DNA of 64,000 nucleotides, from positions 11,966,001 through 12,030,000 of the forward strand of contig OZ234504.1 of NCBI GenBank assembly GCA_965153455.1, read 5' to 3'. This stretch comes from Sphagnum compactum (taxonomy: Eukaryota > Bryophyta > Sphagnopsida > Sphagnales). Below, piece by piece: positions 1-12,100 of the stretch; position 1 is the stretch's first letter, and the number at the start of each line of letters is the position of its first letter. The notes beneath the pieces were generated by a model. That model was not told the origin of the DNA, ran no database searches, and worked only from the letters and a program-made list of their open reading frames with translations. The position numbers and the translations under genes are program-made.

Positions 1-1166
1 CGAAGAAGAAGGTCGAAGACAAAGCGTCAAAAACTCTGGCAACCTATTTGCAAACGGACATTGTGTTCATTACCACATCGCAATTTGCCTGACAAACAAA
101 TTGCAGTTGATTTCACGCACATTTCCAACTTTCTCATTAGAAATTGGCCAAAAGATGTTAATGAAGCAACGGCTTACCGAGCGAGGAAAGGTAGATAACG
201 AACAACACGAACAACAGGCAGCGCTTGCCATCCAGCAGCAACGCTACACCACCACGACAGGAGCTAAGCTGCAACGAAACCGAAACTTGCAAGCTCGGTT
301 TCATAACCTCGCCCCCAACAAAATCCACCACTAGTTCACAATAATAACAATAATATCCTTCCTGTACGCCCTTCCACACCGCCGAGAACCGTTCTCCGCC
401 CCACTGCCCCCCACAGTTTCACCTCCTTCACTTCCTGTACCTGATGTCCTGACTTTCTGTACCTTCACGCCGCCAATGTACAAGATATCCTCATCAACAC
501 ACAAGCAGACTTTTGCCACAAAAAACAGCGCAAAAACGTTTTAGTGAACAAAAGAATCATTCTATGACTCTCTAGACAAGAGCACAAAACACTTGATGCA
601 AAGCGTGATTACTTTCCCCCTCACAAACGTGTTGTGTTCTCTCCAACAATGCAAGACTACAAGAGATCAGCAGCGAGCAGAGCGTCGTCGGGTGCATCAT
701 CGCGGGAAGAAGCTCTCGATCCGCGGCGAGGTTGAACGGTCCAACCTCCCCTGGGCGCGAGCTGCAAGCCAAGTGTGTCACCGTCCCTAGAAAACACCCG
801 CAGAGCCTCGCGGGTGGCTCTTGGGGGCGGCTGCTTGTGCAGTGAGTACCTACTGCAGCCAGAAACAGGTACCTACTACCAGAGTGTTTTTCTTTGGGGT
901 AGGCCGTTTCTTGTAGGGGCCGCCCGGCTGGTTGTAGGACAGGCAACGTAGATAGTACCAACAAGTAGGCCAGTCTCTAAGGGCCAGTTCCTTAGGTTTT
1001 AAGGGCCATGTTCCTGGTTTTTTTTGGCGGCTGCTTGACTGTGGGACCCGGTCCTAAGAGCGTGGATCTGCCACGACGATGTGGATTGTGAAGTGCTAAG
1101 ACTGTCCGGTCTTCGTAAGGGCTTTCCTTCCACCACCGAAGTACCACGGCAACTTCCATACTCTAA
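1..1166. other. Unassigned left flank of the Helitron
   Basis: No convincing gene is visible. Short reading frames occur on both strands (for example 593-790 plus and 572-964 minus), but none has recognisable motifs and they overlap each other. The stretch from about 600 to 1140 is clearly more GC-rich than the AT-rich DNA to the right of the Helitron, so it could be part of an older element or of a gene continuing to the left. The last base, A1166, is the 5' side of the Helitron target site. Confidence 0.4.
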
Positions 1167-2274
1167 TCTTATATATAAAGTCACTTGTTGCGTCCGTCCG
1201 TGCGTGCGTGCGTCGAGGTCCTGACAGTGGAGGTCTTGTCCGTCCGTCGAGGTCCTGAAACCCAGATCCCAGCGCAAAGAGACGACGAAGCGCAAAGAGA
1301 CGACGAAGAGGCCGCAGATGGCTGCTTCTTGACAACTTTCATGCAAACCCAGATCCCAGCGCTTGCTTTCGTTTTGTGGCTTTTGCCGGTCATGATCGTC
1401 GACCACGCTTGAAGCGCAGCGAGCGGGAGGGAAGGAGGTTTACACTTTGGACGCTGCAACCATGGCTTTCCGAGGTTCTGATGATGCATCGGAAAACGTA
1501 AACTGTTTTTCTCTCCCTTGACTCTCCCTTTCTTTCCGTGTGATCCTGCGACTACTTATATTTTTGTCATCATTTAAAATATTTGTTTTTGTTATACTCA
1601 TTTTGGTATGGTACTCTTTGTTCTCACATTCTCTGACTCCAGTTTCATCTTCTTCTGAACTCCAACAGCAAACTGTTCTAATAACCTAAAAACACACACA
1701 AACACACCATCTGAATCGACCATGAACAACAAAACAATACTGTCATCAAAGAAATCCACAACCCCTCCAGAAAAAAAAGTTTTCTCTCGCATAATGGGAT
1801 TATTTATATATTATTTTCAAAATAAAATGGTAGAGAGAAGATTTGTCAGTTTTCAGAGGTTCAAAAATCAAGCTTCTTATTGTAAATCTGCAAACCAGAG
1901 GCTTTCTTTTTTCCAGCTCCAATGATATGAATCTGGCAACAACTTTTGTATATGTTTCTCCAAAAAAGCCCTTTGTAAAATATATTAAAATATATAACAT
2001 TTTGGGAGAATTTTTGCATTGGAATGGAACCCCTGTGCCATTGAATAGGTGCACATAGGTCATGTTCTTGTGTTGTAGTAGCCTATTGGTTATTGGACTC
2101 TGGAGTCTGCTGCAGCCACAATGAGCAAAGGTAGGTAAGTGGGTAGGTAGGTAGGGAGGTGAAGGTAGGTAGGTTCTGCATAATATATCTGCATATAGGA
2201 GCATTGGTAGAACTTGGAACTTGAATAAAGCAGGCCAAATTTCTATGATCTTTTCTGTTCAAGTACTAGCCCCT

Positions 2275-2420
2275 CAAAGTCTAAGTTTTCCAATACTATA
2301 ATGGTCTGCAGTGTTCAATATCATTACTTTTTGTGCTGTTCTAACAACAAAGTCTAAGTTTTCCAATACTATAATGGTCTGCAGTGCTCAATATCATTAC
2401 TTTTTGTGTCGTTCCAACAA
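2275..2420. repeat. 73-bp tandem duplication inside the Helitron
   Basis: Positions 2275-2347 and 2348-2420 are two head-to-tail copies, both starting CAAAGTCTAAG, with about four base differences. They lie upstream of the Rep-helicase start in non-coding DNA. A GGTA-rich tract (about 2131-2172) lies just upstream. Confidence 0.9.
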
Positions 2421-2616
2421 CAATAAAACAGCCTAAGAAGTGGCTACTACATAGCAAACTTTCACCGACACACCAACCCAATGAGTACAAAATACAAGCC
2501 TTAAGATAGGAAACTGAATCAGCTTTTTACTGTGCTAAACTAGATGCCTTCTGAATTGTAAACTTATGCAGCTTAGGCCAGAAAATGTATCAGGAGGAAG
2601 GTCAGGTGTATCCCGG

Positions 2617-3060
2617 CAGCAGCAGCGCGACCGCCACCGCGAGCAACACGCAGAGCCCCGTGCCCGGCTGACAGACCAGGAGCGGAAGCAGCAGCGCGAC
2701 CGCCACCGCGAGCTAAACGCAGAGGCCCGTGCCCGGCTGACAGACCTGGAGCGGAAGCAGCAGCGCGACCGCCACCGCGAGCAGAACGCAGAGGCCCGTG
2801 CCCGGCTGACAAACCAGGAGCGAAAGCAGCAACGCGACCGCCACCGCGAGCAGAACGCAGAGGCCCGTGCCCGGCTGACAGACTTGGAGCAGAAGCAGCT
2901 GCGTGACCGCAACCGCGAGCAGCACGCAGAGGCCCGTGCCCGGCTGACAGAGTTGGAGCGGAAGCAGCAGCGCGACCGCAACCGCGAGCAGCACGTAGAG
3001 GCCCGTGCCCGGCTGACAGACCAGGAGCAGAACCAGCAGCGCCAGCAGCAGCGGGATCGC
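2617..3060 (+). repeat. 69-nt coding tandem repeat in the Rep N-terminus
   Basis: About six units of 69 nt encode a 23-residue Arg/Glu/Gln-rich motif built around QQRDRHRE and ARARLTD. The charge pattern suggests a long helix or coiled coil. Arg/Gln-rich N-terminal repeats are known in Helitron helicase proteins. Frame and unit length are kept across all copies, so expansion was by whole units. The reverse strand is also open here (2535-3109), but only because of the repeat composition. Confidence 0.85.
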
Positions 3061-5357
3061 AACCGCGAGCGGCATCGGCAGGCGCGGGGTTAGCGAGATT
3101 TGCACACAATAGCCTGCGTCCCCCTTTCAGAATTTGATGAGGCCAGTGTTCCGGTGCTTGACATAGGGGGTAGGACAGCCGAATGCCAGCATTGCCGAGC
3201 TATGATTTGGCCTAATGAGGCTTCCCGGGGACACGCAGACCTTTGTTGTGCTAAAGACAGATCTTGCAGCTGTGAGGCCCTCTTCCCCATTCCTCCTCCT
3301 CAACCATTGCGGGACCTGCTCACTTCTGAGCCTGCCCCTGGTGCACGCCTCCCCGCTGCCACCGTATCTTTTCACAAGCACATCCGAAAATATAATTCCT
3401 CCTTGCAGATGGCCTCCTCTGGCGTTAACATCCAGTCACCCGCAGATGGGGTCAGTATGATTGCCATAAGGGGCGCTGTGCATCATTTGCTGGGGCCATT
3501 GGCACCTCTTCAAGGGAGCGCCCATCAGTTTGCCCAGCTGTATATCATAGACAATGCGGATGCTCAGGCTGTTGCCCGTTTTGCTGTTTTCGGACAAGGC
3601 AACGTAGACCTGGACCGTCACACTTTACAGGAGCTGCAACAGATGCTTTTGGGGAGCAATGTCTATGTTCAGCGCTTTGTGCAAGCCATGGATTTGCCCC
3701 CTGAAGACCTGGCTAACTATGAGATTGTCATCTGTGTTGATGGTAGCGTTGACCGCCGCCGCTACAACGCCCCCACATCCAGCGAGGTGGCCGGCCTGAT
3801 GCCTGGTGAGTGAATGGGGTGGTTGCATGGCTGCTTTTTGGTGCCCCATTTTGTGCTGTTTTTTATGGTGCTAACCGTCCTAATTGTTACGTTCTTCGAT
3901 AGCACGTTCCTTCCATCATGCAAGCAACTGTCCCGGCTGTGCTTAATTTGTCTTCCCTTTTGTGCCTGCTCACAGGCGATGGTGATAGCAATCCACGAGA
4001 CATCAAGGTGCGGGCTAGGGGCGGGGGGTTATGGAGGATTAGTGATGCCCACTGTGCTTATGACCCTTTACATTTTGTCCTGTTCCACCCACACGGAGAG
4101 CCCGGCTGGCACCCAAATATTACTGGCGCTACCCCTGCGGTTGTGGATGGGCTAAGCTCTGAGGACGAGCAACAGCAGCCATCTGAAGATGAACAGCAGC
4201 CTGATGCGGAGCCGGCAGTGGACCCCGGGCGTGGTGGAGGTAGGGGTGGGGGTAGGGGCAGGGGCAGGGGCCGAGGCAGAGGAGCTGCCGCAGGGCGCAT
4301 CGCTCGCAAGGTTACTGCCAGGGAATACGCGGCTTACTTCATGCATGATCGCAACCCTCCCACCAACAGCACGTTCACTTATGGCAAGAGGCTATATCAA
4401 GAGTGGGTGGTTGACCAGTACTCGAAGGTTGAGGGCCAGTAAGACCTCAACCAGACCACCCTGCGTGCTGACCAATATAAAGGAATGGTAGATGCCATGC
4501 AGCAAGACGGGGTTAACAGCACCAACTTTGGGCGCATGGTGGTCCTTCCAGCCACTTTTGCTGGTAGCCCCCGTGACATGAACCAGCTCTACTAGGATTC
4601 CATGGCCTTGGTCAGAAAGTTTGGGAAACCTGACCTATTCATAACCATGACGTGCAACCCAAATTGGCCAGAGATTCTGCATGAGCTGAGGCCTTCAGAG
4701 GAAGCCAGCGGCCGCCCTGACTTGACATCCAGGGTGTTCAACATGAAGCTCAATGCCCTCCTCAAAGACCTTTTGCAGAATGGTGTTTTGGGCACTGCGG
4801 TGGCGGACATCCATGTGGTAGAATGGCAGAAGCGGGGCTTGCCGCACGGTCACATTTTGATCATTCTATGCAGCCAAGACAAGTCGCGTGACAGCAGCGA
4901 TTATGACCCGATCGTGTGCGCCGAGCTTCCAGACAAATCCACCCACCCCGAGCTTTACAACATTGTGACATCTCGCATGTTGCATGGGCCCTGTGGGGCC
5001 TTACATCCCTCATGTGCTTGCATGGTGAATGGGGCTTGCAGCAAGGGTTATCCCAAGACTTTCCAGCCCCAAACTGAGGACTCCACCGGCAGCTACCCAA
5101 CCTACCGGCGACGGGATGACCGCAGGACCTTCACCCACCCCACGTAAGTGCAGCTGTTGGAAATTTGGCAAGTGAGTTGCTGTCATGTGCACCTGACCAT
5201 AACTGTTTGTGTCTAAGACCAAAGCAGCTTAAAACCAGATGCTTCCCCTTGACTGACAACTTGCTGCCCCCTCCCCCTTGCAGCTCGGGCTTTATTTTTG
5301 ACAACCGTTGGGTCGTCCCATACAACCCCTACCTGACCATGCGGTACCAGTGCCACA

Positions 5358-6068
5358 TCTTATATATAAAGTACCTTGTGCGTCCGTCCGTGCGTGCGTG
5401 CTCGAGGTCCTAACAGTCGAGGTCCTGTCCGTCCGTCCGTCTGTCTGTGCGTTGTTTGTCCGTCTGTCGAGGTCCTGAAAGTCGAGGTCCTGTCCGTCCG
5501 TCGAGGTCCTGAAACCCAGATCGAGACCCGCCTGTCCGTATGGTCGAGGTCGTGAAACCCGGCAGTTCTGTGCACGAAAACCCGGCAGTTCTGTGCACGA
5601 AAACCCGGCAGTTCTGTGATTAGTTTTTACGTTCCGTCCAATGAGCTCAGATGGGTGGTTATGAGGATGAGATATAATGTATTTGTAGTTCCGTCCAATT
5701 AGGAGGAATGATTTGTGGATGAAATATTAAAGATTTTGTCCACTTAGAGTTTTGAAACGATTGATTATGTGGATGAAATATTTATGTATTCGTAAGTTCC
5801 ATCTAATGATAAGTTTTGCATGGTGATTTATTTGGATGAAATATCAATTCCGTCCAATTAGGAGTTCTGGATGGATGATTATGCAAGTGAAAATATTACG
5901 TATTTAGAATTCCATCTAATTAGGAGTTCTGGATGGATTGATGATGTGGATGAAATATTATGTATTTATATAATTCTATCCACTGAGGGGTTCTGAATGG
6001 ATGATTATGTGGATGAAATATCATTTCCCAGTGCCGTGTCGTGCCTTGCAGGCACGGGAGCCCACTAG
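5358..6068 (+). mobile_element. Nested non-autonomous Helitron (711 bp)
   Basis: It starts TCTTATATATAAAGT at 5358 and ends CACTAG at 6068, with the hairpin CGTGCC (6040-6045) / GGCACG (6051-6056) 12 nt before the end. It sits between A5357 and T6069 inside the Rep exon of the larger Helitron and has the same orientation. Leaving it out rejoins the codon interrupted at 5357/6069 as Ile inside the conserved Cys-His-Ile-Asn-Val-Glu stretch of Helitron Rep proteins, so both ends are fixed to the base. It carries no coding sequence. It contains GTCC-type microrepeats, three copies of a 23-24 bp unit (5555-5619) and a degenerate array of about 60 bp units (5625-6027). It probably depends on the family's Rep-helicase in trans. 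Confidence 0.95.
5625..6027. repeat. Degenerate ~60-bp tandem array in the nested Helitron
   Basis: Roughly six diverged units carry the shared cores TTCCGTCCAATTAGGAG or TTCTGGATGGATGATTATG and GTGGATGAAATATTA. The last unit and a half (from about 5946) is nearly identical to 9031-9110 of the outer Helitron. The array fills the right half of the element and could be a family-specific subterminal repeat. Confidence 0.75.
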
Positions 6069-9000
6069 TCAATGTTGAGGTCTGCAGCTCCATCACGGCT
6101 GTGAAATACCTCTACAAGTATGTTTACAAGGGTCACGACCGTGCTTTGGCAGTGGTGCAGCCGGAAGCTGGGGCTTTGCCGGCTGTAGCGCCTCAGGCGG
6201 CTACAGGTGAGGCCGATGGGAACAATGTGCCTGCCGCCCAGGATGAAGTCCAAAATTACCTCGATGGGCGGTATGTCAGTGCCAGCGAAGCTTACCATCG
6301 GCTTTTTGCCTTTAACTTGCACGACATGCACCCCAATGTTTACCGCTTGGCTGTTCATCTGCCTAATGAGCAGACCACTTACTTTCTTGAGGGGACCACG
6401 GTTGGGGAAGCCATGATGCGCAACAACTCCACCACTTTGACTGGGTGGTGTGACTTCAACCGAAATGCCAAATCTGAATACGCGGCTGCAGCCACTTTGG
6501 CTTGTAACAGCAACGACCCTGCACCGCCACTCCTTGCTGCACTGACCACACTGTACCCTGATTATTCCGAAATCGTTGTGTGGAGCAAATCCAAAAAGGC
6601 GTGGCACCTCCGGAAAAGGGCAGCGGGGCGACGGGGTGCAGGCCGAAACAATCATGTCACATTAGGAACTGTGGGGCGCATGTACTTTGTGCAACCCTCA
6701 GAGGGCGAGCGGTATTATCTGCAAGTTTTGCTTACCCACGTTGCAGGGGCCACATGCTTTGAGGACCTCAGAACTACCCACCGGCCTCACACGCCTACCA
6801 CAGTTGTGCACCCCACTTTCAAAGCTGCATGCCTTGCACGTGGCTTGCTGCAAGATGATGCTGAATGGGACCAGTGCCTTTCAGAAGCTGCTGGGGTGCA
6901 ACTGCCGAGAAGCTTGCGGCAGCTTTTTGCCAGCGTGCTGATTTTCAACAACGTCACCAATCTTGGGCGGCTGTGGGACAGGCATAAGGGAGCCCTTACG
7001 GAGGATTTCCTGCACCAAGCACGCCAAGTGAGTGGCGAAAAGGCCTCCACAAAGGAAGTGTATATTGCAAGCCTCCCTTTCGTTGGGTTGTGATGGTATA
7101 AGTTGTGCTCTGTTGTCTTCTTTGAACTGCTGCCTGGAAACTTCTCTATTGAATGGTCGATTTCCTTGCTAGTTGTAAGCATGAATAAATGTGCCCTTCT
7201 GGATTATAACCCCCCCCCTCCCGCCCCCGTTGCGTCGTGCAGGTAACGCCCAACCGGCAGCTGGACCAGGCCATCCTTGACCAGGGCTTGCGGGAAGTGG
7301 AGCAGCTGCTGCAGGCCCAAGGGGGGAAAACCCTAGAGGATTTTGAGCTACCTATCCCTGCACAGCTGGCTGCCCCGGGGGACGTCGCTGTATTCGAAGA
7401 GCGGGCCAGGTACAATGTGACGCGGCAAGCTCAGCAGCTTGCTCGGGATGTGCCTTTGCTAAATCAGCACCAGCGCTCCATTTACGACAATGTCATTGAC
7501 GTGGTCCATGACCCCAGGCCGCTGGACAAAACCTTTTTTGTTGATGGGTTGGGAAGGGCTGGCAAGACTTTCCTCTACGGGTGCCTACTCAGCAGGGTGC
7601 GCTCTACTGGTGACATAGCGTTGTCGATGGCATCTTCTGGCATTACAGCCCTGCTTTTGGAGGGCGGTTGCACAGCTCACTCACGTTTCAAAATTCCCGT
7701 AGCAGGCCTTTGTGACTCCTCTGCTTGCTATGTTCCCCTGAACAGTCCACAAGCGGCCTTGATTCGGGCTGCACGCCTCATTGTGTGGGATGAGGCACCC
7801 ATGGCCCACAAGCATGTGTTTGAGGCTGTGAACCGCACGCTCCAGCATGTTATGGGTGCTGTTGACCCTGCCTTAAAGGACATGCTTTTTGGGGGCAAGG
7901 TTGTTGTCATGGGAGGTGATTTTAGGCAGATATTGCCTGTGGTTCCCCGGGGCAAGAGAGGCCAGATTGTGGATGCCAGTTTCAAGAGGTCTGCAGTCCT
8001 TTGGCACCGTGTTAAAGTGTGTCACCTGCATGAAAACATGCGTGTTTAGAGGCTTTTAGCACAGGGCGGAGCCAACGTCGCAGCCGATGCCCAACAACAG
8101 CAAGCTTGGGCAGACTACTTGCAGCGCATTGGGGAGGGCACAGAGCAAGTCTTTCCTGAGGTCGGGGAGGAGGCTGTTTTGATCCCAGAAGACATGTGTT
8201 GCCAAGGTGACACCATTGATAGCTTGGTGGATGAAGTTTACGGCGACCTTGGCCGCTTCACAGACTCGTAGTCACGCAATGAGCACATCATCCAAAGGGC
8301 CATTTTAACTCCTTTGAACGAGGACATTGACAGCATCAACACTGCCATCATGAATCGGTTTGACCTCACCACACCTGACGGCACACTAGCACAGCGCCGC
8401 ACGTACTACAGCGCTGATTCTGTTGTGCAAGGTGAACAAAGAGGGGTTTACCCCACCGAGTTTCTAAACTCCCTCAACATGTCAGGGGTGCCACCCCACA
8501 CTTTGACCCTGCAGGAAGGCTGCCCGGTGATTTTGCTGCGGAATATGCCGGGTGGCCTTGCAAATGGCACTCGGCTTATTGTGGTCAAACTGATGCAGCA
8601 CATAATTGATGCTGAGATTGCCACAGGACCGGACAAGGGTAGGCGCGTTTTCATTCCCCACCTCAGCATCATTCCCTTTGACACGGAGAGGATGCCTTTT
8701 ACTCTCCGCCGACGGCAGTTCCCGTTGCGGCCTCCATTTGCCATGACTATCAACAAGGCCCAGGGGCAGACATTGCAGACAGTGGGGGTGTACCTGCCCA
8801 AGCCTGTTTTTTGCCACGGGCAGCTTTATGTGGCTTTCTCTCGGTGCGGCTCACGGCGGGGCGTCCGGGTGCTGGTCCGGGGTGGCAGCAGGGCGGCTCT
8901 GAATGGGGCCCCTGCTGGCGTTTATACCAGTAATGTGGTCTACCGTGAAGTGCTGCAGTGATTTTTCTTGTGAGTATGGGGTTCTTTGGGGTTTCCTTTG

Positions 9001-9181
9001 GACTCCCAGTTTTTTCCCAATGCCGTGTCGTGGATGGAATATTATGTATTTATATAATTCTATCCACTGAGGGGTTCTGAATGGATGATTATGTGGATGA
9101 AATATCATTATAGTCTCCTTTGGACTCCCAGTTTTCTCTCCCAGTGCCGTGTCGTGCCTTGCAGGCACGGGTTACCACTAG

Positions 9182-12100
9182 TTTATACTATTTTGTAAAA
9201 TTATTGTAACTTTCAACCCAAAAAAATGTTTTTTTTTTGGAATTTTCAAATACTTTTTTTTTTTTTGTGAAGAACAATAAAGAATATTTTGGAATGTTCG
9301 AGAATTTTTTATTTTTTTCAACATTGAATCTTCAAATTCTGTTAATTATTTAACCAAACATGTGTTGAAGATGCCTTTGTATTACAATAGTCTCATTTTG
9401 TGCCGGAGGGACGGAAAGGGGGGCCCATGTGAGAGGGGGGGGGGGGGGGGACCATTTTAGCTACTAGGGCCATACCCGTCTTCCTAGATAAGATTCGGCA
9501 CGCCATTGTCGAATAATTAAATATATTTTGAGAACTTAACTTTAGACTTTTGAATTCCCAAAGTTTTCAACATGTTAGGAATACAAACATATTATTATTA
9601 TTATTATTATTATTATTCATAATAGAGAAAACTACCTATGTCATAATAGATTGGATTGGGAATGGTTGATTTTTCACGCTACGGGCGGACAATATTTTTT
9701 TTATTTTGTAAAAAAAATATTAATTAATGCTGAAGTTGTTCATGTATTACAAAATTATTGGAGAATTTGTCATTGAAAATTTTAACATTTTTGAATAGGC
9801 ATTGTTTTATGAGGAAAATAGACCCCCTTTTAACTTAGTCAAATGCATGAAATAAGTGGGGTATTCGAAGGTCCACATAATAATGTATTCCCCTTTTTCT
9901 CCCAAAGATGTCATGTAAGTCAAATTGCATACAAAATTTACTTCTAAATGAGTCATGGGTTTGAAGCTATGTCCTTAGTTTGTTTCATTAAAATATATTA
10001 CTAAATAACCGTGTCATCTTGAACTATTAGAAATCCAATGCTAAGCTAAGTACTTTAACCTTCAAATAAAGGCCTTCAAATTTGACTAAACATTTTTCTA
10101 TCTAAAGGAAGCAAAATAAGAAAGATCTAAAGTAATTAATAAGTGTTTGTTTAAAAATGGATCTATTGAAACTAGTGTTAATTTAGGAGTTGAGAGTGAA
10201 CAAGTGCATTATCGAATAACAATTGTGCCTATGAGTAAAGTTCAATGTTAAATGAATTGTTCCATTTGAATCAAACTTGTTGAAAAGCATCCAAGCAAAT
10301 TGCAAGGAGTTTGCATCACATCATTTGTCGCATAGCAAACAAAATTGAATCAAATCTCATCTCAACATTTTGTTTAGTGTTAGTCAAATTAACATGGTAT
10401 CTTTCTGAGGTTTGGGCGGGTTTCAAAAATGTCTAACCATGTTCAAGCTAGTGATCATCACCTTCAACATCCAAGGGAGTAGTAGCTACCTTTCTCAAAT
10501 GATGATTTTGTAACTTTTTTCGATCATGTATCTTAGTAATTTTTTGGTTTAACATTATGAAAATCCTCGCATTACCATTCACCAGGATCCCAAGGAAAGA
10601 ATTTAATGTGAGATGCTTTAAAATGGGTTCAAACATGATAAAGTTTGCCAAAAAAGTAATCTTAAAAAAAAATTATTTTCAAAAATAGATTATTTTCAAC
10701 ATTAACATTCAAAACATATATATATATATATAGCATTTTGAAATCATTAAATATTTCATTGAGTTTATTGTAAATTGAACATAATGTTTGAAAAATATTT
10801 AAATAATAAAATTGGAAGAAAAGTATGTTATCATTTGGTTGGTTGGTCAAAGTTTTCAAAATATTTTTAAATTAAAGCTTTGATAGATAATAATGATAGT
10901 ATGAAAAGTTGAAATTATATCCATACAAACTAAACCTTTATTAATTTGAAAGTGTAATAATTATAATTGATGTTTTACTTTCATGTACTTGTAATTTTAT
11001 TTTGCAAAATTATGACACATATTTTTTATAATGAGCATGAAAATAACCAAGTTTACAAGATTCCATAAACCAAAACAAGAACACAAGTGCATGGTTCCTA
11101 ATCCAGATCACGAAATAAGAAAAACAATAACAAGAATGCAACATGTGCACAACAAAAAAATTATTGCAAGAACGAAACAAAAACAAAACAAGGTTGAGAT
11201 AAGAAAACATACCCAAAATTAGTGTTAAATAAATTGAAGGTAATGTGGGATCTACCTTTATTTATACCCATTGGGCATCTAATTCACAAAAAAAAAAAAA
11301 AAAAAACTTACAACTTACATGTGTCCTAGTTCACCCATGTGTGACCCATGTCTATTCATGTGGCCCATGACTAAATTAAAATTAATTAAAATGAACTAAA
11401 AGTGAACTAAAAATTAGTTAAGATTGAACTAAACTGATAGTTAACTAAAAGTGAATTGATAATTAATTAATAATGAACCAGATGTTAACTAAAAGTTTTA
11501 ACTAAAAGCTAATTAAGAATGAATTGATATTAAACTAATAATTAGGTACAAGTTACTTACGAGTCATGAATGAACATTCATATGAAAATACTCCATGGTG
11601 TTGGCATCTATAACATTTTCTAATATTTGCATCTCAAACAATGTATTTAAGTGCATATTAAAACATGTGGTTTTTAATTATTATGTAATGAAATCAAATA
11701 ACTTTTTATTGTTGATCATTGACTTAAATAATATTCATGAATATACTTTAAGGATATTTCCACACAAAAAAAGTGTCTCCAACTGGCATATTTTACCATG
11801 TTTATGCCCAAATGTCTAAATAATTATTTTTTAATCAATTGGGCGTTATCTTTAAAAAGTTCAAATAATTAAAAAGGTTTTGGGTTGAAACGACTTATAA
11901 CTTGATGTTCTCAATTTGCTTGTAAGCTTGGTATGTGAATGGCCCCATCATGGACCAATTATCTAAAATGGGGTTGGACACTTGAATTCTTGGGCTTCAA
12001 TTTTCTGCCATGAATTATTTAACTTAATAAACCCAAGTAAGTAAATGTTTATCCTTTGGAAACCGTTCAATAACCTACTCCCCAAGTAACAAGGTGATTT

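Larger units (their letters stand above)
2566..8961 (+). pseudogene. Helitron Rep/Pif1-like helicase, inactivated
   Basis: This is the rolling-circle transposase of the Helitron. Apparent exons are 2566-3805, 3976-5143, 5284-5357 plus 6069-7027 (split by the nested Helitron), and 7243-8961. Introns 3806-3975, 5144-5283 and 7028-7242 have GT-AG ends and keep the frame. In order, the product has a charged repeat region, a Cys/His zinc-binding-like segment (about 3205-3300), a Helitron-like N-terminal domain, a Rep HUH motif (His-Gly-His at 4845-4853), a tyrosine cluster (6107-6127), and an SF1 Pif1-like helicase. The helicase has Walker A GLGRAGKT (7546-7569), a Walker B WDEAP-type motif (7786-7800), a GGDFRQ motif near 7912-7929, and the C-terminal NKAQGQT and VAFSRC motifs (8749-8850). 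In-frame stops lie at 3091 (TAG), 4440 (TAA), 4593 (TAG), 8047 (TAG) and 8269 (TAG). No frameshift is apparent. The start at 2566 is the first good ATG before the repeats; an upstream 5' exon is possible. Confidence 0.93.
1167..9181 (+). mobile_element. Autonomous-type Helitron, full length but decayed
   Basis: The 5' end starts TCTTATATATAAAGT at 1167. The 3' end has a 6-bp stem hairpin (CGTGCC 9153-9158, GGCACG 9164-9169, loop TTGCA) followed 12 nt later by CTAG ending at 9181. The element lies between A1166 and T9182, the A/T target used by Helitrons, with no target duplication. The same 5' sequence and the same hairpin plus CACTAG bound the 711-bp element nested inside it, which confirms both ends independently. 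It encodes a Rep/Pif1-like helicase on the plus strand. The 5' region has short CGTCC and GTGC repeats and paired direct repeats at 1272-1307. The left 1.4 kb before the gene contains no recognisable captured host gene. The coding part is inactivated (see the pseudogene). Confidence 0.93.

Noticed and set aside
101-964. Several 65-130 codon frames at the left edge
   Set aside because: They overlap on both strands and show no domain, splice-consistent continuation or codon pattern that favours one.
2535-3109. Minus-strand frames of 175 and 178 codons over the Rep repeats
   Set aside because: They are shadows of the 69-nt repeat, since any open frame is copied with the unit. The plus frame continues into the Rep domain.
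3091-8271. UAG read as an amino acid (recoding) in the Helitron gene
   Set aside because: TAG ends a neighbouring gene model and plants use the standard code. One of the five stops is TAA, so simple decay explains the data better.
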